Positions 1-8,284 of a stretch of DNA of 64,000 nt are shown one piece after another. The stretch comes from Candidatus Izemoplasmatales bacterium. GTDB taxonomy: Bacteria; Bacillota_I; Bacilli_A; Izemoplasmatales; Hujiaoplasmataceae. How positions within the stretch are numbered: position 1 is the stretch's first letter; each line of letters starts with the position of its first letter. Where the stretch lies: positions 434,001 to 498,000 of the forward strand of contig JBAZNL010000001.1 in NCBI GenBank assembly GCA_041649275.1, given 5' to 3'. Position numbers and translations under genes: made by a program. The notes under the pieces are model-generated. The model was not told the DNA's origin and did not search any database. It was given only the letters and a program-made list of their open reading frames with translations.

Positions 1-346
1 TGAGGATCTCGGTCTTCAGGAGCGACGATCCGCCGCTCCCGGGAATCCCGCGGGTCTCGGTGACGAGGGCGAAGACGTCGTCGCCGAGCACGGCGAAATA
101 GATGAAGGCCTCGTCGTTGCCGCCGTCGTAGACGGTTTCGTGCAGGAGCGCCCCCGTCGCAGCGTCGCGGATCGTGAACCAGGCGTCCCCGTCGAACGGT
201 TCCTCGCACTTGGCGACCCTGCCATATTCGTAGAGACGGTCGTTCCAGAAGACGCCGCCCGGTGCGGCGTCGATGGCGGGCGAAGCGACGGCGGGGGGCG
301 ACAGGGCGAAGACGGCGGACAGAAAGACCAAAAGCATGATCGACAT
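1..346 (-). CDS. Secreted protein of unknown function, 3' end outside window
   Basis: The reading frame opens at the ATG at 344-346 and stays open to the window edge (115 codons), so only the N-terminal part is seen. It begins with a typical signal peptide (MSIMLLVFLSAVFALSPP, then AVASP), followed by a soluble stretch rich in Asp, Gly and aromatic residues. I do not recognise the family. An AGGAGG ribosome site lies 8 bases upstream, but it is buried in the inverted repeat at 351-386. The gene follows ackA on the same strand. A different frame over the same bases gives an Arg/Ser/Pro-rich shadow and was rejected. Confidence 0.7.
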   Translation of the reverse strand, partial: MSIMLLVFLSAVFALSPPAVASPAIDAAPGGVFWNDRLYEYGRVAKCEEPFDGDAWFTIRDAATGALLHETVYDGGNDEAFIYFAVLGDDVFALVTETRGIPGSGGSSLLKTEIL

Positions 347-350
347 GGAA

Positions 351-386
351 AAGACCTCCTCGCGAACATGATACGGAGGAGGTCTT
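351..386 (-). terminator. Perfect inverted repeat between ackA and the secreted-protein gene, covering its ribosome site
   Basis: The arms AAGACCTCCTC and GAGGAGGTCTT (11 bp) flank a 14-base loop. On the minus strand the second arm runs into TTTTCC and contains the AGGAGG of the next gene. It can act as a weak ackA terminator, as a Shine-Dalgarno-masking hairpin, or as both. Confidence 0.55.
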
Positions 387-401
387 CGTTGTCTTTATTT
401 T

Positions 402-1595
402 CTACTTGGAATGGATCAGGCGCATGGTGTCGCGGGCGATCATGACTTCCTCGTTCGTCGGGACGACCCAGACCTGGATCCGGGAATCCGGCGTGGAGAT
501 GAGGCGTTCGACGCCGCGGCAGTCGTTCTGCTTGTCGTCGATCCTGACGCCGAGGGCGGAAAGCCGGCGACAGATGTTGGCGCGGGTCGTCGGCGCGTTC
601 TCGCCGATGCCGGCGGTGAACACGATCGCGTCGGCGCCGCCGACGTAGCAGTGGTAGCTGGCGACGTAATCGGCGATCCGCTTCGCCTGGATGTCGATCG
701 CGAGCTGGGCGCGATGGTTGCCGCGCGAAGCCGCGTCGTTCAGGTCGCGCGAGTCGGAGGAGACGCCGGAGACGCCGAGGTATCCCGACTGCTTGTTCAG
801 GATGGAAGTGATCTCCCTGGCCGACTTGCCCTTCTTCAGCATCATGTATTCGATGATCGCCGGATCGACGTTGCCGGAGCGGGTACCCATCGGGATGCCC
901 TCGAGCGGCGTGAAGCCCATCGAGGTGTCGACCGAGACGCCGCCCTTGACGGCGCAGATCGAGGCGCCGTTGCCGAGGTGGCAGACGACGACGTTCACGT
1001 CCTTCGGTTCCTTGCCCATGAGCGCGGCGACGCGCTCGGACACGTACTTGTGCGAGGTGCCGTGGAAACCGTACTTGCGGACCGCATGACGCTCGTACCA
1101 GTCGTACGGGGTGGCGTACAGGAAGGATTCCTCGGGCATCGTCGAATGGAACGCGGTGTCGAAGACGGCGACCTGCCGCACGTTCGGCAGGATCTCCTTG
1201 AAGGCCTTGATGCCGGTCAGGTTCGGAATCAGGTGGAGCGGCGCGAGGTCGACGAGTTCCTCGAGGATCGCGATCTCCTTGTCGGTGATCAGGACCGATT
1301 CGGTGAGGACGTCAGCACCGTGGACGACGCGATGGCCGACGCCTTCGATCTCGTCGTAGGACGCGATGACGTTCAGTTCGGTGAGCTTGTCGAGCACGAG
1401 CTTGACCGCGAGGCTGTGGTTTTCGATGTCGAGCACCTGCTGGATCTTCGCGCCGTTCACCTTGATGGTGAAGACGGAATCCTTCATGCCGATGCGTTCG
1501 ACGATGCCGCCGGTGATGACCGTTTCCTCGGGCATGCCGATGAGTTGGAACTTGAGGGAGGAGCTGCCGGCGTTGACCGCCATGATTTTTGCCAT
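402..1595 (-). CDS. ackA: Acetate kinase
   Basis: Cytoplasmic kinase that makes ATP and acetate from acetyl phosphate, the energy-yielding last step of acetate fermentation. The 397-residue length is standard. The N-terminal signature VNAGSSSLKF (residues 7-16) and the second signature GVGHRVVHGAD (about residue 106) of the ASKHA-fold acetate kinase family are intact, as are the later HLGNGAS and DTSMGFTPLEG phosphate/adenosine-loop motifs and FTAGIGEN near the C-terminus. It lies 34 bases downstream of the YtxK-like methylase on the same strand, and the two probably share the promoter at 2581-2609. The same ytxK-ackA pairing occurs in Bacillus. No phosphotransacetylase gene is in the window. 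Confidence 0.97.
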   Translation of the reverse strand: MAKIMAVNAGSSSLKFQLIGMPEETVITGGIVERIGMKDSVFTIKVNGAKIQQVLDIENHSLAVKLVLDKLTELNVIASYDEIEGVGHRVVHGADVLTESVLITDKEIAILEELVDLAPLHLIPNLTGIKAFKEILPNVRQVAVFDTAFHSTMPEESFLYATPYDWYERHAVRKYGFHGTSHKYVSERVAALMGKEPKDVNVVVCHLGNGASICAVKGGVSVDTSMGFTPLEGIPMGTRSGNVDPAIIEYMMLKKGKSAREITSILNKQSGYLGVSGVSSDSRDLNDAASRGNHRAQLAIDIQAKRIADYVASYHCYVGGADAIVFTAGIGENAPTTRANICRRLSALGVRIDDKQNDCRGVERLISTPDSRIQVWVVPTNEEVMIARDTMRLIHSK

Positions 1596-1629
1596 TGTCG
1601 TATTCGTTCTCCTATGTGATTTCTATCGA

Positions 1630-2565
1630 TCAGCGATGTTCGGTAAACCAGATATCGATGCCGCGGATCGCGCGGGCGGCCGCTTCCTCGTCCTCGAAGG
1701 ACGGGATGTCGGCGAGCAGGACCTTGGCCGGCGCGATAGCGCCGCCGGAGGCGTTCTGCAGGATCAGGATGCTTTTGCCCATCCCCTTGAACATCGAATC
1801 CGGCAATTTGATGAAGCCGACGACGTTCCAGGATCCGGCGATCAAGGTGCGGAACGCGTCCGCCCCCGGAATCGAGAAGAAGTCGTTTGAGACGACGCCG
1901 AGCAGGAATCCGTCCGGTTTCAGGTTCCTGCGGTGATGGCGGATCGCCTCGTAGGGAAGATAGCCGCCGTCGTCCGCGACCGCCGCGAGGGGAAAGTCGG
2001 TCAGGATCACGTCCGCGGCGAGGCCTTCGAACGTGAAGGTGTCCTGCAGGTAGAGATCGTCGCCGCGGTCGGTCATCGCGAACATCGCCTCGGCGAGTTT
2101 GTAGCTCGTCATGTCGCGTTCGACGCCGTAGAGCGCCGCGGGGCGGTCGAGATGGTTCGCGGCCGTCACGATCAGGTTGCCGGTGCCGACGAACGGATCG
2201 AAAAGCACCAGTGGGTCCGTTCCCGGAAGCAGTTTCGCAATCAGATGGGCGGCGAGGATGCCGATCGTGTCGGGGGTCGTGTCGGCGTTCGGACGGCGGG
2301 CGTGCTTGAAACCCTTCAGGATCAGGAGCTGGAGCGCCTTGCGGATCTCTTCCTTCTGGAAATCGACGCCCATCGCTCGGCCGATCGCGAGCGCGGCCGC
2401 ACGTCTGGCCGCTTCGGGCATCTCCGGACCGACGTCGCCGGCGTGAATCGCGTCGCAGGCTTCGACGACGCCCTGCAGATACGGCGTCTTCAGATGTTCG
2501 TAGAGCAGTCCCGCATATCCGTCGATCGCGTCATAAATGATTTCTATATTTTTCTTGTTCAACAT
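1630..2565 (-). CDS. Class I SAM-dependent methyltransferase, YtxK-like
   Basis: 311 residues resembling the N6-adenine DNA methylase fold but without a restriction partner. The SAM-binding motif I is clear (LFDPFVGTGNLIVTAAN, about residues 120-136). The catalytic motif IV, usually NPPF/DPPY, appears as TDFPL (about residue 190). An N-terminal helical region precedes the methylase domain. B. subtilis YtxK sits next to ackA in the same way, which supports the assignment. The substrate is not known from the sequence, and the altered motif IV means DNA methylation should not be assumed. It begins with ATG and is the first gene of the ytxK-ackA operon. Confidence 0.8.
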   Translation of the reverse strand: MLNKKNIEIIYDAIDGYAGLLYEHLKTPYLQGVVEACDAIHAGDVGPEMPEAARRAAALAIGRAMGVDFQKEEIRKALQLLILKGFKHARRPNADTTPDTIGILAAHLIAKLLPGTDPLVLFDPFVGTGNLIVTAANHLDRPAALYGVERDMTSYKLAEAMFAMTDRGDDLYLQDTFTFEGLAADVILTDFPLAAVADDGGYLPYEAIRHHRRNLKPDGFLLGVVSNDFFSIPGADAFRTLIAGSWNVVGFIKLPDSMFKGMGKSILILQNASGGAIAPAKVLLADIPSFEDEEAAARAIRGIDIWFTEHR

Positions 2566-2580
2566 AGATTCACCTTCAAT

Positions 2581-2609
2581 ATTGTATCATACGAATGCGC
2601 GATTAACAA
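2581..2609 (-). promoter_or_regulatory. Promoter of ytxK-ackA
   Basis: On the minus strand, TTGTTA (2604-2609) and TACAAT (2581-2586) are separated by exactly 17 bases, 16-20 bases upstream of the ytxK-like start. It is divergent from the yidD promoter. Confidence 0.7.
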
Positions 2610-2627
2610 GCGCAGTCGAGTCGGGCC

Positions 2628-2658
2628 TTGTCGCAAAATGACGCGTTCGTGATACAAT
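2628..2658 (+). promoter_or_regulatory. Promoter of yidD
   Basis: TACAAT at 2653-2658 (context GATACAATGG) has a TTGTCG-like -35 about 18-19 bases upstream. The ATG at 2657 falls inside this -10 box, so translation must start further down, at 2675. Confidence 0.5.
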
Positions 2659-2674
2659 GGAGTCGGTGATCCCG

Positions 2675-2956
2675 ATGCGAACCTTCATGATCAAACTGAT
2701 CCGGAAATACCAGACGGCGTTCGCCGGACGGCCGCCGCGCTGCCGGTACCATCCGACCTGCTCGAACTACGCGATCGACGCATACAAGAACTACAACTTC
2801 TTCTACGCCACGATCCTCACGGTCTGGCGCATTCTCCGATGCAATCCGCTGTTCAAGGGCGGTTACGACCCGATCCCGAAGTACAAGAAGATCCTGCGCG
2901 AGGAACTGCGGCGGGAACGCGAGGGGAATCCGCAACCGGATCACGGAAACGAATAA
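2675..2956 (+). CDS. yidD: Membrane protein insertion efficiency factor YidD
   Basis: Small basic peripheral membrane protein that helps YidC/SecYEG-dependent insertion. The family signature is complete: CRYHPTCSNYAIDA, then RILRCNPLFKGGYDPIP, followed by a charged tail. The start at 2675 (MRTFMIKLIRKYQ) is chosen because the upstream ATG at 2657 overlaps the -10 box, leaving about 93 residues, a normal length. The gene is alone, with its own promoter and the strong terminator at 2955-2987. In many bacteria it sits near rpmH/rnpA/yidC, but here it does not. Confidence 0.93.
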   Translation: MRTFMIKLIRKYQTAFAGRPPRCRYHPTCSNYAIDAYKNYNFFYATILTVWRILRCNPLFKGGYDPIPKYKKILREELRREREGNPQPDHGNE

Positions 2957-2987
2957 GACGCGGTCGAAGCCGCGTCTTTTCTTTTTT
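2955..2987 (+). terminator. Rho-independent terminator of yidD
   Basis: AAGACGCGG and CCGCGTCTT form a 9-bp stem around TCGAAG, followed by TTTTCTTTTTT. It lies in the convergent gap with the V-ATPase operon and may slow transcription from that side too. Confidence 0.9.
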
Positions 2988-3645
2988 ATTCCGTGGCGCC
3001 GGAGCGTTCCTTCGCCCGAGCGGAAGCGCCGGCGAGGTTGCGCTTGATGACCTTCTTGCGCGAGAATTCCTCGCGATCCTTTTCCTCGAGGGCGTCGGTG
3101 ATGAACTTGACGTTCTCGCGAAGTTCGGGAATCACGATGTTGTCGAGCGCATTCGCGCGCTTCTGCGTCTTGCGGATCGCGTTGGCGAGGCGATAGGCGC
3201 CGTTGTCGACCTCGGCGAGTTTGATCGTCAGGTCGCGCACCTTTTGGAATCGCGTGTACGCATAGTCGAACTTGGTGTTGGTGCTGCCGATGCCGTAGGA
3301 CAGAGAGACCTCGTGCCTCTCGTAGAGGACGACCGGGATGTCGACGCCCATCACACTGTGGAACGTGAGGCCGAGGCCGTCGTCGATCGGGATCGCCTTC
3401 GCGATCTCGTCGACGATGCCGAGGGTGATGTTGGCCTCCTGCATCGCGAGATACGCCTGGTGGTAGGCGGTCGTGAGTTCGTCGCGCAGCTGCTTGACGT
3501 TCTTGATCGTCTCCATCAGTTCGCGGATCAGGACGTTGCGCTTGCGGTCCATGAGGTCGTAGCCGAGTTTGGCGAGGGCGAGGGACTTCTTCTGGGCCAT
3601 CAGGTTCCCCTTGGTGGGGATCGGCTGCTTCCGCGCCATCGTCAC
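2986..3645 (-). CDS. ntpD: V-type ATP synthase/ATPase subunit D (central stalk)
   Basis: Coiled-coil shaft subunit that rotates inside the A3B3 head. 219 residues. The family pattern is visible: N-terminal PTKGNL, a long first helix with LLxKR-like LMDRKRN, a central STNTKFDYAY region, and a C-terminal helix RRxNALDN-like motif (KRANALDNIVIPEL). The start overlaps the B-subunit stop by 4 bases (ATGA), which indicates translational coupling. It is the last gene of the operon. Confidence 0.93.
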   Translation of the reverse strand: MTMARKQPIPTKGNLMAQKKSLALAKLGYDLMDRKRNVLIRELMETIKNVKQLRDELTTAYHQAYLAMQEANITLGIVDEIAKAIPIDDGLGLTFHSVMGVDIPVVLYERHEVSLSYGIGSTNTKFDYAYTRFQKVRDLTIKLAEVDNGAYRLANAIRKTQKRANALDNIVIPELRENVKFITDALEEKDREEFSRKKVIKRNLAGASARAKERSGATE

Positions 3646-5086
3646 TCACCCGACGCGCGCGTCAGATTCTGGATGATCGATCGCTCGACGATGTTGAAGT
3701 AGGTGACGGCGCGGTCGTTGTCGTAGTGTTCCTCGAGCAGCACCGGATCGATGCGGTCGAGTTCGCCCTTCGGGAGGATCGACAGCAGCTGCCAGCCGAG
3801 GTCGAGGGTCTCGAAGATCGAGCGGTTCTCGCTCTTCCCCTGGTTCAGGAAGTGCTTTTCGAAGAGCGCGCCGAACTCGATGTACTTGCGGTCGACCGGA
3901 CTCAGCTCGTCCTCGCCGATGACGGAGGCGAGGTTGCGGGCGTCCTGGACCTTCGAATAGGCTGCGAAGAGCTGGTTGGCCACGGCCGAATGGTCCTTGC
4001 GGGTATAGCCGTCGCCGATGCCGTCCTTCATCAGGCGGGAGAGCGAGGGCAACACGCCGATCGGCGGGAAGACGCCTTTCTGATGCAGTTCGCGGTCGAG
4101 CACGATCTGACCTTCGGTGATGTAACCGGTGAGGTCGGGGACCGGATGGGTGATGTCGTCGTTGGGCATCGACAGGATCGGTACCTGGGTGACCGATCCG
4201 GCGCGTCCCTTGGCGATCCCCGCGCGCTCGTAAAGCGACGCGAGGTCGGAATACAGGTATCCGGGGAATCCCTTGCGGCCGGGGATCTCGCCCCGGCTCG
4301 AGGAGAATTCGCGGAGCGCCTCGCAGTAGGCGGTGACGTCCGTCAGGATGACGAGGACGTGCATCCCCTTCGTGTAGGCGAGGTATTCCGCCGCGGCGAG
4401 GGCGCAGCGCGGCGTCAGGATGCGCTCGATGATCGGGTCGTTGGAGAGGTTGACGTACATGACGACGCGTTCGCGGACGTCCGCCTCGTCGAAGGACTGG
4501 ATGAAGTAGCGCGCGACCTCGTTCTTCACGCCCATCGCGGCGAAGACGACGCAGAAGTTGTTGCCTTCCTCGTCGGCGATCTTCGCCTGGCGGACGATCT
4601 GCACGGCAAGTTCGTTGTGCGGCAGGCCGGCGCCGGTGAAGATCGGCAGCTTCTGGCCGCGGATCAGGGTCGTGAGCGCGTCGATCGAGGAGATGCCGGT
4701 GGCGATGTAATCGCGCGGGTAGACGCGCGATACGGGGTTGAGCGGCAGACCGTTCACGTCGCGGTACTCGTCGACGTAACGTCGCCGAGACCGTCGATCG
4801 GCTTGCCCGTGCCGTTGAAGACGCGGCCGAGAATCTCGCGGGACATCGGCAGGGTCATCGGATGGCCGAGGAAGCGGGTCTTGGTGTTGACGAGCGAGAC
4901 GCCCGCAGTCCCTTCGAAGACCTGGACGACGACGCGTTCGCCCTCGATGGCGACGACGCGTCCCTGACGGAGCGAACCGTCGGAAAGGCGGATCTCGACC
5001 ATCTCCTCGAAGAAGACGTCCTTGACGCCGTCGAGGAAGACGAGCGAACCGTTGATTTCATGCAAACCGAGATACTGCAGGTTCAT
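3642..5086 (-). pseudogene. ntpB: V-type ATPase subunit B, split by a one-base frameshift near 4783
   Basis: Two frames together make one normal B subunit. Bases 5086 to about 4784 encode the beta-barrel and the start of the nucleotide-fold domain, ending in GRVFNGTGKPIDGLGDV. The frame then runs into a TGA at 4754. The continuation VDEYRDVNGLPLNPVSRVYP lies in the next frame and runs to 3642 through GQKLPIFTGAGLPHNELA, as in all B subunits. Restoring one base around 4783 gives about 481 residues, the family's usual size. There is no homopolymer at the break, and codon use is normal on both sides. B subunits lack a P-loop, as here. Since the operon is otherwise intact and V-ATPase is probably essential, an assembly/read error is at least as likely as a true mutation. 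Confidence 0.88.
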
Positions 5087-5099
5087 CGCGATCCTCCCC

Positions 5100-6851
5100 T
5101 CAGACGATCTTGCGGATCGTACGGTCGATCATCGAGACGTATCGATCGAGCGCGGCCGCATCGTCGTTCTTGATTTCATACTTCATCCGGGTGACCTTTT
5201 CGAAGAGATCGGTCTTGAGGAGCAGGCTCAGGGCCTTGCCCGAAGCGATGAATTCGACGGCCCGCTTGTGGAGATGGAGGATGATCTGCATCATCAGCAT
5301 CTGCTTGGCGAGCGGTACGAAGGTATCGTCCTTGTGAAAGGCGTTCTGCTGGAGGAAGCCGACGCGGATCACGCGGCCGATCTCGATCACCAGCTTCTGG
5401 TCGTCGGGAAGGACGTCGCTGCCGATCAGCTTGACGATCTCCATCAGCTTGTTCTCCTCGGCGAGGAGCGTGACGATGCGCTGACGCTCGCCCCAGAAGC
5501 GGACGTCGACGTTCTTCTTGTACCAGTCGTTGAGGTCCGGAAGATATTCGGAATAGCTCGTCGTCCAGTTGATGGCGGCGTAATGGCGGATGTAGGCGAG
5601 CTGCTTGTCGAGCGCCCAGAAACAGCGCACGAAACGCTTCGTGTTCTGCGTCACCGGCTCGGAGAAGTCCGCGCCTTGCGGCGAGACGGCGCCGACGATC
5701 GTGATCGAGCCCTTTTCGCCGGACAGCGTCTCGACGGCGCCGGCGCGTTCGTAGAACTGGGAGATGCGGCTCGGCAGGTAGGCGGGGAAGCCTTCCTCGG
5801 CGGGCATCTCCTCGAGGCGGCCCGAGATCTCGCGGAGCGCTTCCGCCCAGCGGGAGGTCGAGTCGGCCATCATCGCGACGTGGTATCCCATGTCGCGGTA
5901 GTATTCGGCGATCGTGATGCCGGTGTAGATCGAGGCTTCGCGGGCGGCGACCGGCATGTTCGAGGTGTTGGCGATCAGGATCGTGCGGTCGGTCAGTGGA
6001 CGCTGCGTGCGCGGGTCGATGAGTTCAGAGAACTCCTCGAGCACCTGCGTCATCTCGTTGCCGCGCTCGCCGCAGCCGACGTAGACGATGATGTCGGCGT
6101 CGCACCACTTGGCGATCTGGTGCTGCATCATCGTCTTGCCGGTGCCGAAGCCGCCGGGAACGGCGGCGGCGCCGCCCTTGGCGATCGGGAACATGACGTC
6201 GATGATGCGCTGTCCCGTGACGAGCGGCTCGACGAGCGGCAGACGGGTGCGGACGGGCCGCTCCGTCTTGATCGGCCAGCGGACCGCGAGGGTCAGGTCG
6301 TGTTCGCGGCCGAATTCGTCGCGGGTGCGCACGATCACGTCGTCGCGGCGGTACGCCCCGTCCTTCGCGACGAAGACGACGGTTCCGGTGGCTTCCTTCG
6401 TTACCATCAGACGGTGTTCGACGACGGCGGTTTCGGGCGTGGTTGCGTAGACGTCGCCCTGGGTCAGGACGGCGCCCTCCTGGCAGCGGACGTGGATGTT
6501 CCAGACGCGTTCGGGATCAAGCGCGTCGACGGCGCTGCCGACGGGAATGAAGATCCCCCGTTCCGCCGCGATCTTGTTCAGAGGGCGTTCGATGCCGTCG
6601 AAGATTCCCGACATGAGGCCGGGGCCGAGGAGCACCGAAACGGGTTCGCCGGTCGGGAAGACGGGTTCGTTCGGACGAAGACCGACGGTCGATTCGTAGA
6701 CCTGGATGACGGTCTCGTCGTCGTTGATCGAAATGACCTCGCCCATCAGCCTGCTGTCGCCGACGAGCACCATCTCGAGCATCCGGAAATCGGTCGAATG
6801 ACGGACGGTCACGACCGGTCCGTTGATGGAATGGATCAGATTCTGGTTCAA
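5100..6851 (-). CDS. ntpA: V-type ATPase catalytic subunit A
   Basis: Catalytic head subunit. The P-loop GGFGTGKT (about residue 230) is followed by MMQHQIAKW. The typical non-homologous insertion region precedes it, and YVGCGERGNEM and MMADSTSRWAEALRE (Walker B region) follow. The start is a TTG at 6849-6851 (NQNLIHSINGPVV), with GAGGTGA five bases upstream. This gives 583 residues, whereas the upstream in-frame ATG would add an Arg/Ser/Pro-rich extension that overlaps the E gene. It lies between subunits E and B in the operon. Confidence 0.96.
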   Translation of the reverse strand: MNQNLIHSINGPVVTVRHSTDFRMLEMVLVGDSRLMGEVISINDDETVIQVYESTVGLRPNEPVFPTGEPVSVLLGPGLMSGIFDGIERPLNKIAAERGIFIPVGSAVDALDPERVWNIHVRCQEGAVLTQGDVYATTPETAVVEHRLMVTKEATGTVVFVAKDGAYRRDDVIVRTRDEFGREHDLTLAVRWPIKTERPVRTRLPLVEPLVTGQRIIDVMFPIAKGGAAAVPGGFGTGKTMMQHQIAKWCDADIIVYVGCGERGNEMTQVLEEFSELIDPRTQRPLTDRTILIANTSNMPVAAREASIYTGITIAEYYRDMGYHVAMMADSTSRWAEALREISGRLEEMPAEEGFPAYLPSRISQFYERAGAVETLSGEKGSITIVGAVSPQGADFSEPVTQNTKRFVRCFWALDKQLAYIRHYAAINWTTSYSEYLPDLNDWYKKNVDVRFWGERQRIVTLLAEENKLMEIVKLIGSDVLPDDQKLVIEIGRVIRVGFLQQNAFHKDDTFVPLAKQMLMMQIILHLHKRAVEFIASGKALSLLLKTDLFEKVTRMKYEIKNDDAAALDRYVSMIDRTIRKIV

Positions 6852-6870
6852 GATCTCACCTCGGGATGGT

Positions 6871-7473
6871 TCAGTTTCGGACGAAAAGCTGGGAATGCGC
6901 GTAGAACCATTCGCGATTGCGCGCGAGGCGGTTGTCGAAGGTCTCGTCGATCTCGAGTCCGGTGCGGGGATTGACGGCGCGGAATCCGCCGAGACGGATC
7001 GTGGCGTCGAACTCGTGCTTCGCGGCGGGGATGACCCCTTCGATGGCGGCCTGTCCGACGGCGTCGGCGGGGGCGAGATGGAAGACAAGGCCTTCGTCGC
7101 CGATGTGCTTCGCCACCGTTTCGGCCTTCTCGGCCATGTGCGTCCGGTAGGCGGGAGAACCGACGTAGGCGACGAGCTTCGCCTCGACTGCCGCGAAGAT
7201 GCTCTGGGCGATCTCGTTGCGACGGGCGGAGAGCTTCTGGTTCCGATCGGCGATCAGCCGGTTGATCTCGGCGCGCTGGGCGTCCCTGATCTCCTTCAGC
7301 CGCACGCCCTGCGAGAGCGCGACCTGCTGCTTGACCTCGAGTTCGATCTTCGCGAGCTCCTTGCTCTTGATGGCGACGACTTCGCGGAGGATCGCTTCGA
7401 TCTCCTTCGCGGAAGTCTCGGTGATCTCCTGTTCAAAATACCGGATGAGCGATTCGGAATGATGGTATTCCAT
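6871..7473 (-). CDS. ntpE: V-type ATPase subunit E (peripheral stalk)
   Basis: 200 residues. An N-terminal coiled coil (about residues 10-110, rich in Glu, Lys, Ala and Ile) is followed by a small globular C-terminal domain containing GFRAVNPRTGLEIDETFDNR, close to the family pattern GGlv..s.dG.I.vdNT...R. With G/H it forms the peripheral stalk that holds the A3B3 head still. Spacing is tight: 11 bases after F and 19 bases before A. Confidence 0.88.
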   Translation of the reverse strand: MEYHHSESLIRYFEQEITETSAKEIEAILREVVAIKSKELAKIELEVKQQVALSQGVRLKEIRDAQRAEINRLIADRNQKLSARRNEIAQSIFAAVEAKLVAYVGSPAYRTHMAEKAETVAKHIGDEGLVFHLAPADAVGQAAIEGVIPAAKHEFDATIRLGGFRAVNPRTGLEIDETFDNRLARNREWFYAHSQLFVRN

Positions 7474-7484
7474 GGCGGTTCACC

Positions 7485-7793
7485 TCACAGTTTGATGCCG
7501 ATCGCCTGACCGACGTAGGCGTCGATCGACTCGCCGACGCGGCCGGTGTCGTGGCGGTCGGGGATTTCGACGATCAGCTTGTTGCTTTGCCTGAGTTTGA
7601 GTTCGAAGATGATCTCGGGCGCCAGGCCGATCAGCTTGGTCGTGATTAAAATGATGCAGTGTTCGGAATCCTGCATCACTTTGTCGAGGGCCGTCAGAAA
7701 CTCGCCGCGCTCGTGGACGACGACACCTTCGATCCCCACCAGGCGCATGCCGACCTGGGTATCGACGTTGTCGGAAAACAGGTAGAAACGCAT
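7485..7793 (-). CDS. ntpG: V-type ATPase subunit F
   Basis: 102 residues, usual for the family. It has the Rossmann-like start (MRFYLFSDNVDTQVGMRLVG), matching the familiar GD.dtv.Gf.laGi pattern, and a late PEIIFELK...PLIVEIPD-like segment. Subunit F binds D in the rotor shaft. It lies between K and E, all within a few bases of each other. In Enterococcus nomenclature F is called NtpG. Confidence 0.9.
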   Translation of the reverse strand: MRFYLFSDNVDTQVGMRLVGIEGVVVHERGEFLTALDKVMQDSEHCIILITTKLIGLAPEIIFELKLRQSNKLIVEIPDRHDTGRVGESIDAYVGQAIGIKL

Positions 7794-7801
7794 CGTTTCC
7801 C

Positions 7802-8242
7802 CTAGAGCTTGTTGATAATCACGATCGAGATCAGAAGACCGTAGATCGCGACGCCTTCGCCGAGCGCGACGAAGATGAGGGATTTGCCGAAGTTCTTCTC
7901 GTTCTCGGAGAACGCGCCGATCGCGGCGGGCGCCGCGGCGGCGACGGCGATGCCGGCGCCGATGGCCGAGAATCCGGTCGAGAGGGCGGCGGACAGGAAG
8001 CCGAGGCCCTGCGCGAGCGTGCCGGTGATCGTCACGACTTCGCCTTCCGCGAAGACGCGCGGTCCGCCGATGAGGATGAACAGGGCGAAGCCGGTGACGG
8101 TTCCGAAGAACATGAAGACGTGCGTGACGAGGCGCCTCTTCGCGGACTGCGCGGAGACCTTGCCGCGGAAGACGTCGACGAGCGGGACGGAGATGGCGAT
8201 GATGAACAGAAGCGGGAGAAGCAGTTCGAACAGATTCAGCAT
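7802..8242 (-). CDS. ntpK: V-type ATPase rotor ring subunit K (proteolipid)
   Basis: 146 residues with four predicted membrane helices: about 4-24, 41-61, 77-107 (Gly/Ala-rich) and 118-144. The ion-binding carboxylate is the Glu in ALGEGVAIYGLL in the last helix. The first helical pair has no equivalent acidic residue, so each subunit offers one binding site. Whether H+ or Na+ is carried cannot be read with certainty. Its place between I and F follows common V-ATPase gene order. Confidence 0.9.
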   Translation of the reverse strand: MLNLFELLLPLLFIIAISVPLVDVFRGKVSAQSAKRRLVTHVFMFFGTVTGFALFILIGGPRVFAEGEVVTITGTLAQGLGFLSAALSTGFSAIGAGIAVAAAAPAAIGAFSENEKNFGKSLIFVALGEGVAIYGLLISIVIINKL

Positions 8243-8284
8243 GATATTTCCTCCATGGGTCGTTCTATGATCGGCGGGGCCGGA

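Noticed and set aside
411..1619. 402-codon plus-strand frame opposite ackA
   Set aside because: Shadow of ackA: Asp/Val/Arg-rich, no ribosome site, no family motif. Many similar long antisense frames in this GC-rich window were dropped for the same reason.
5022..6974. 650-codon plus-strand frame
   Set aside because: Opposite strand of the V-ATPase A gene, which has full family motifs.
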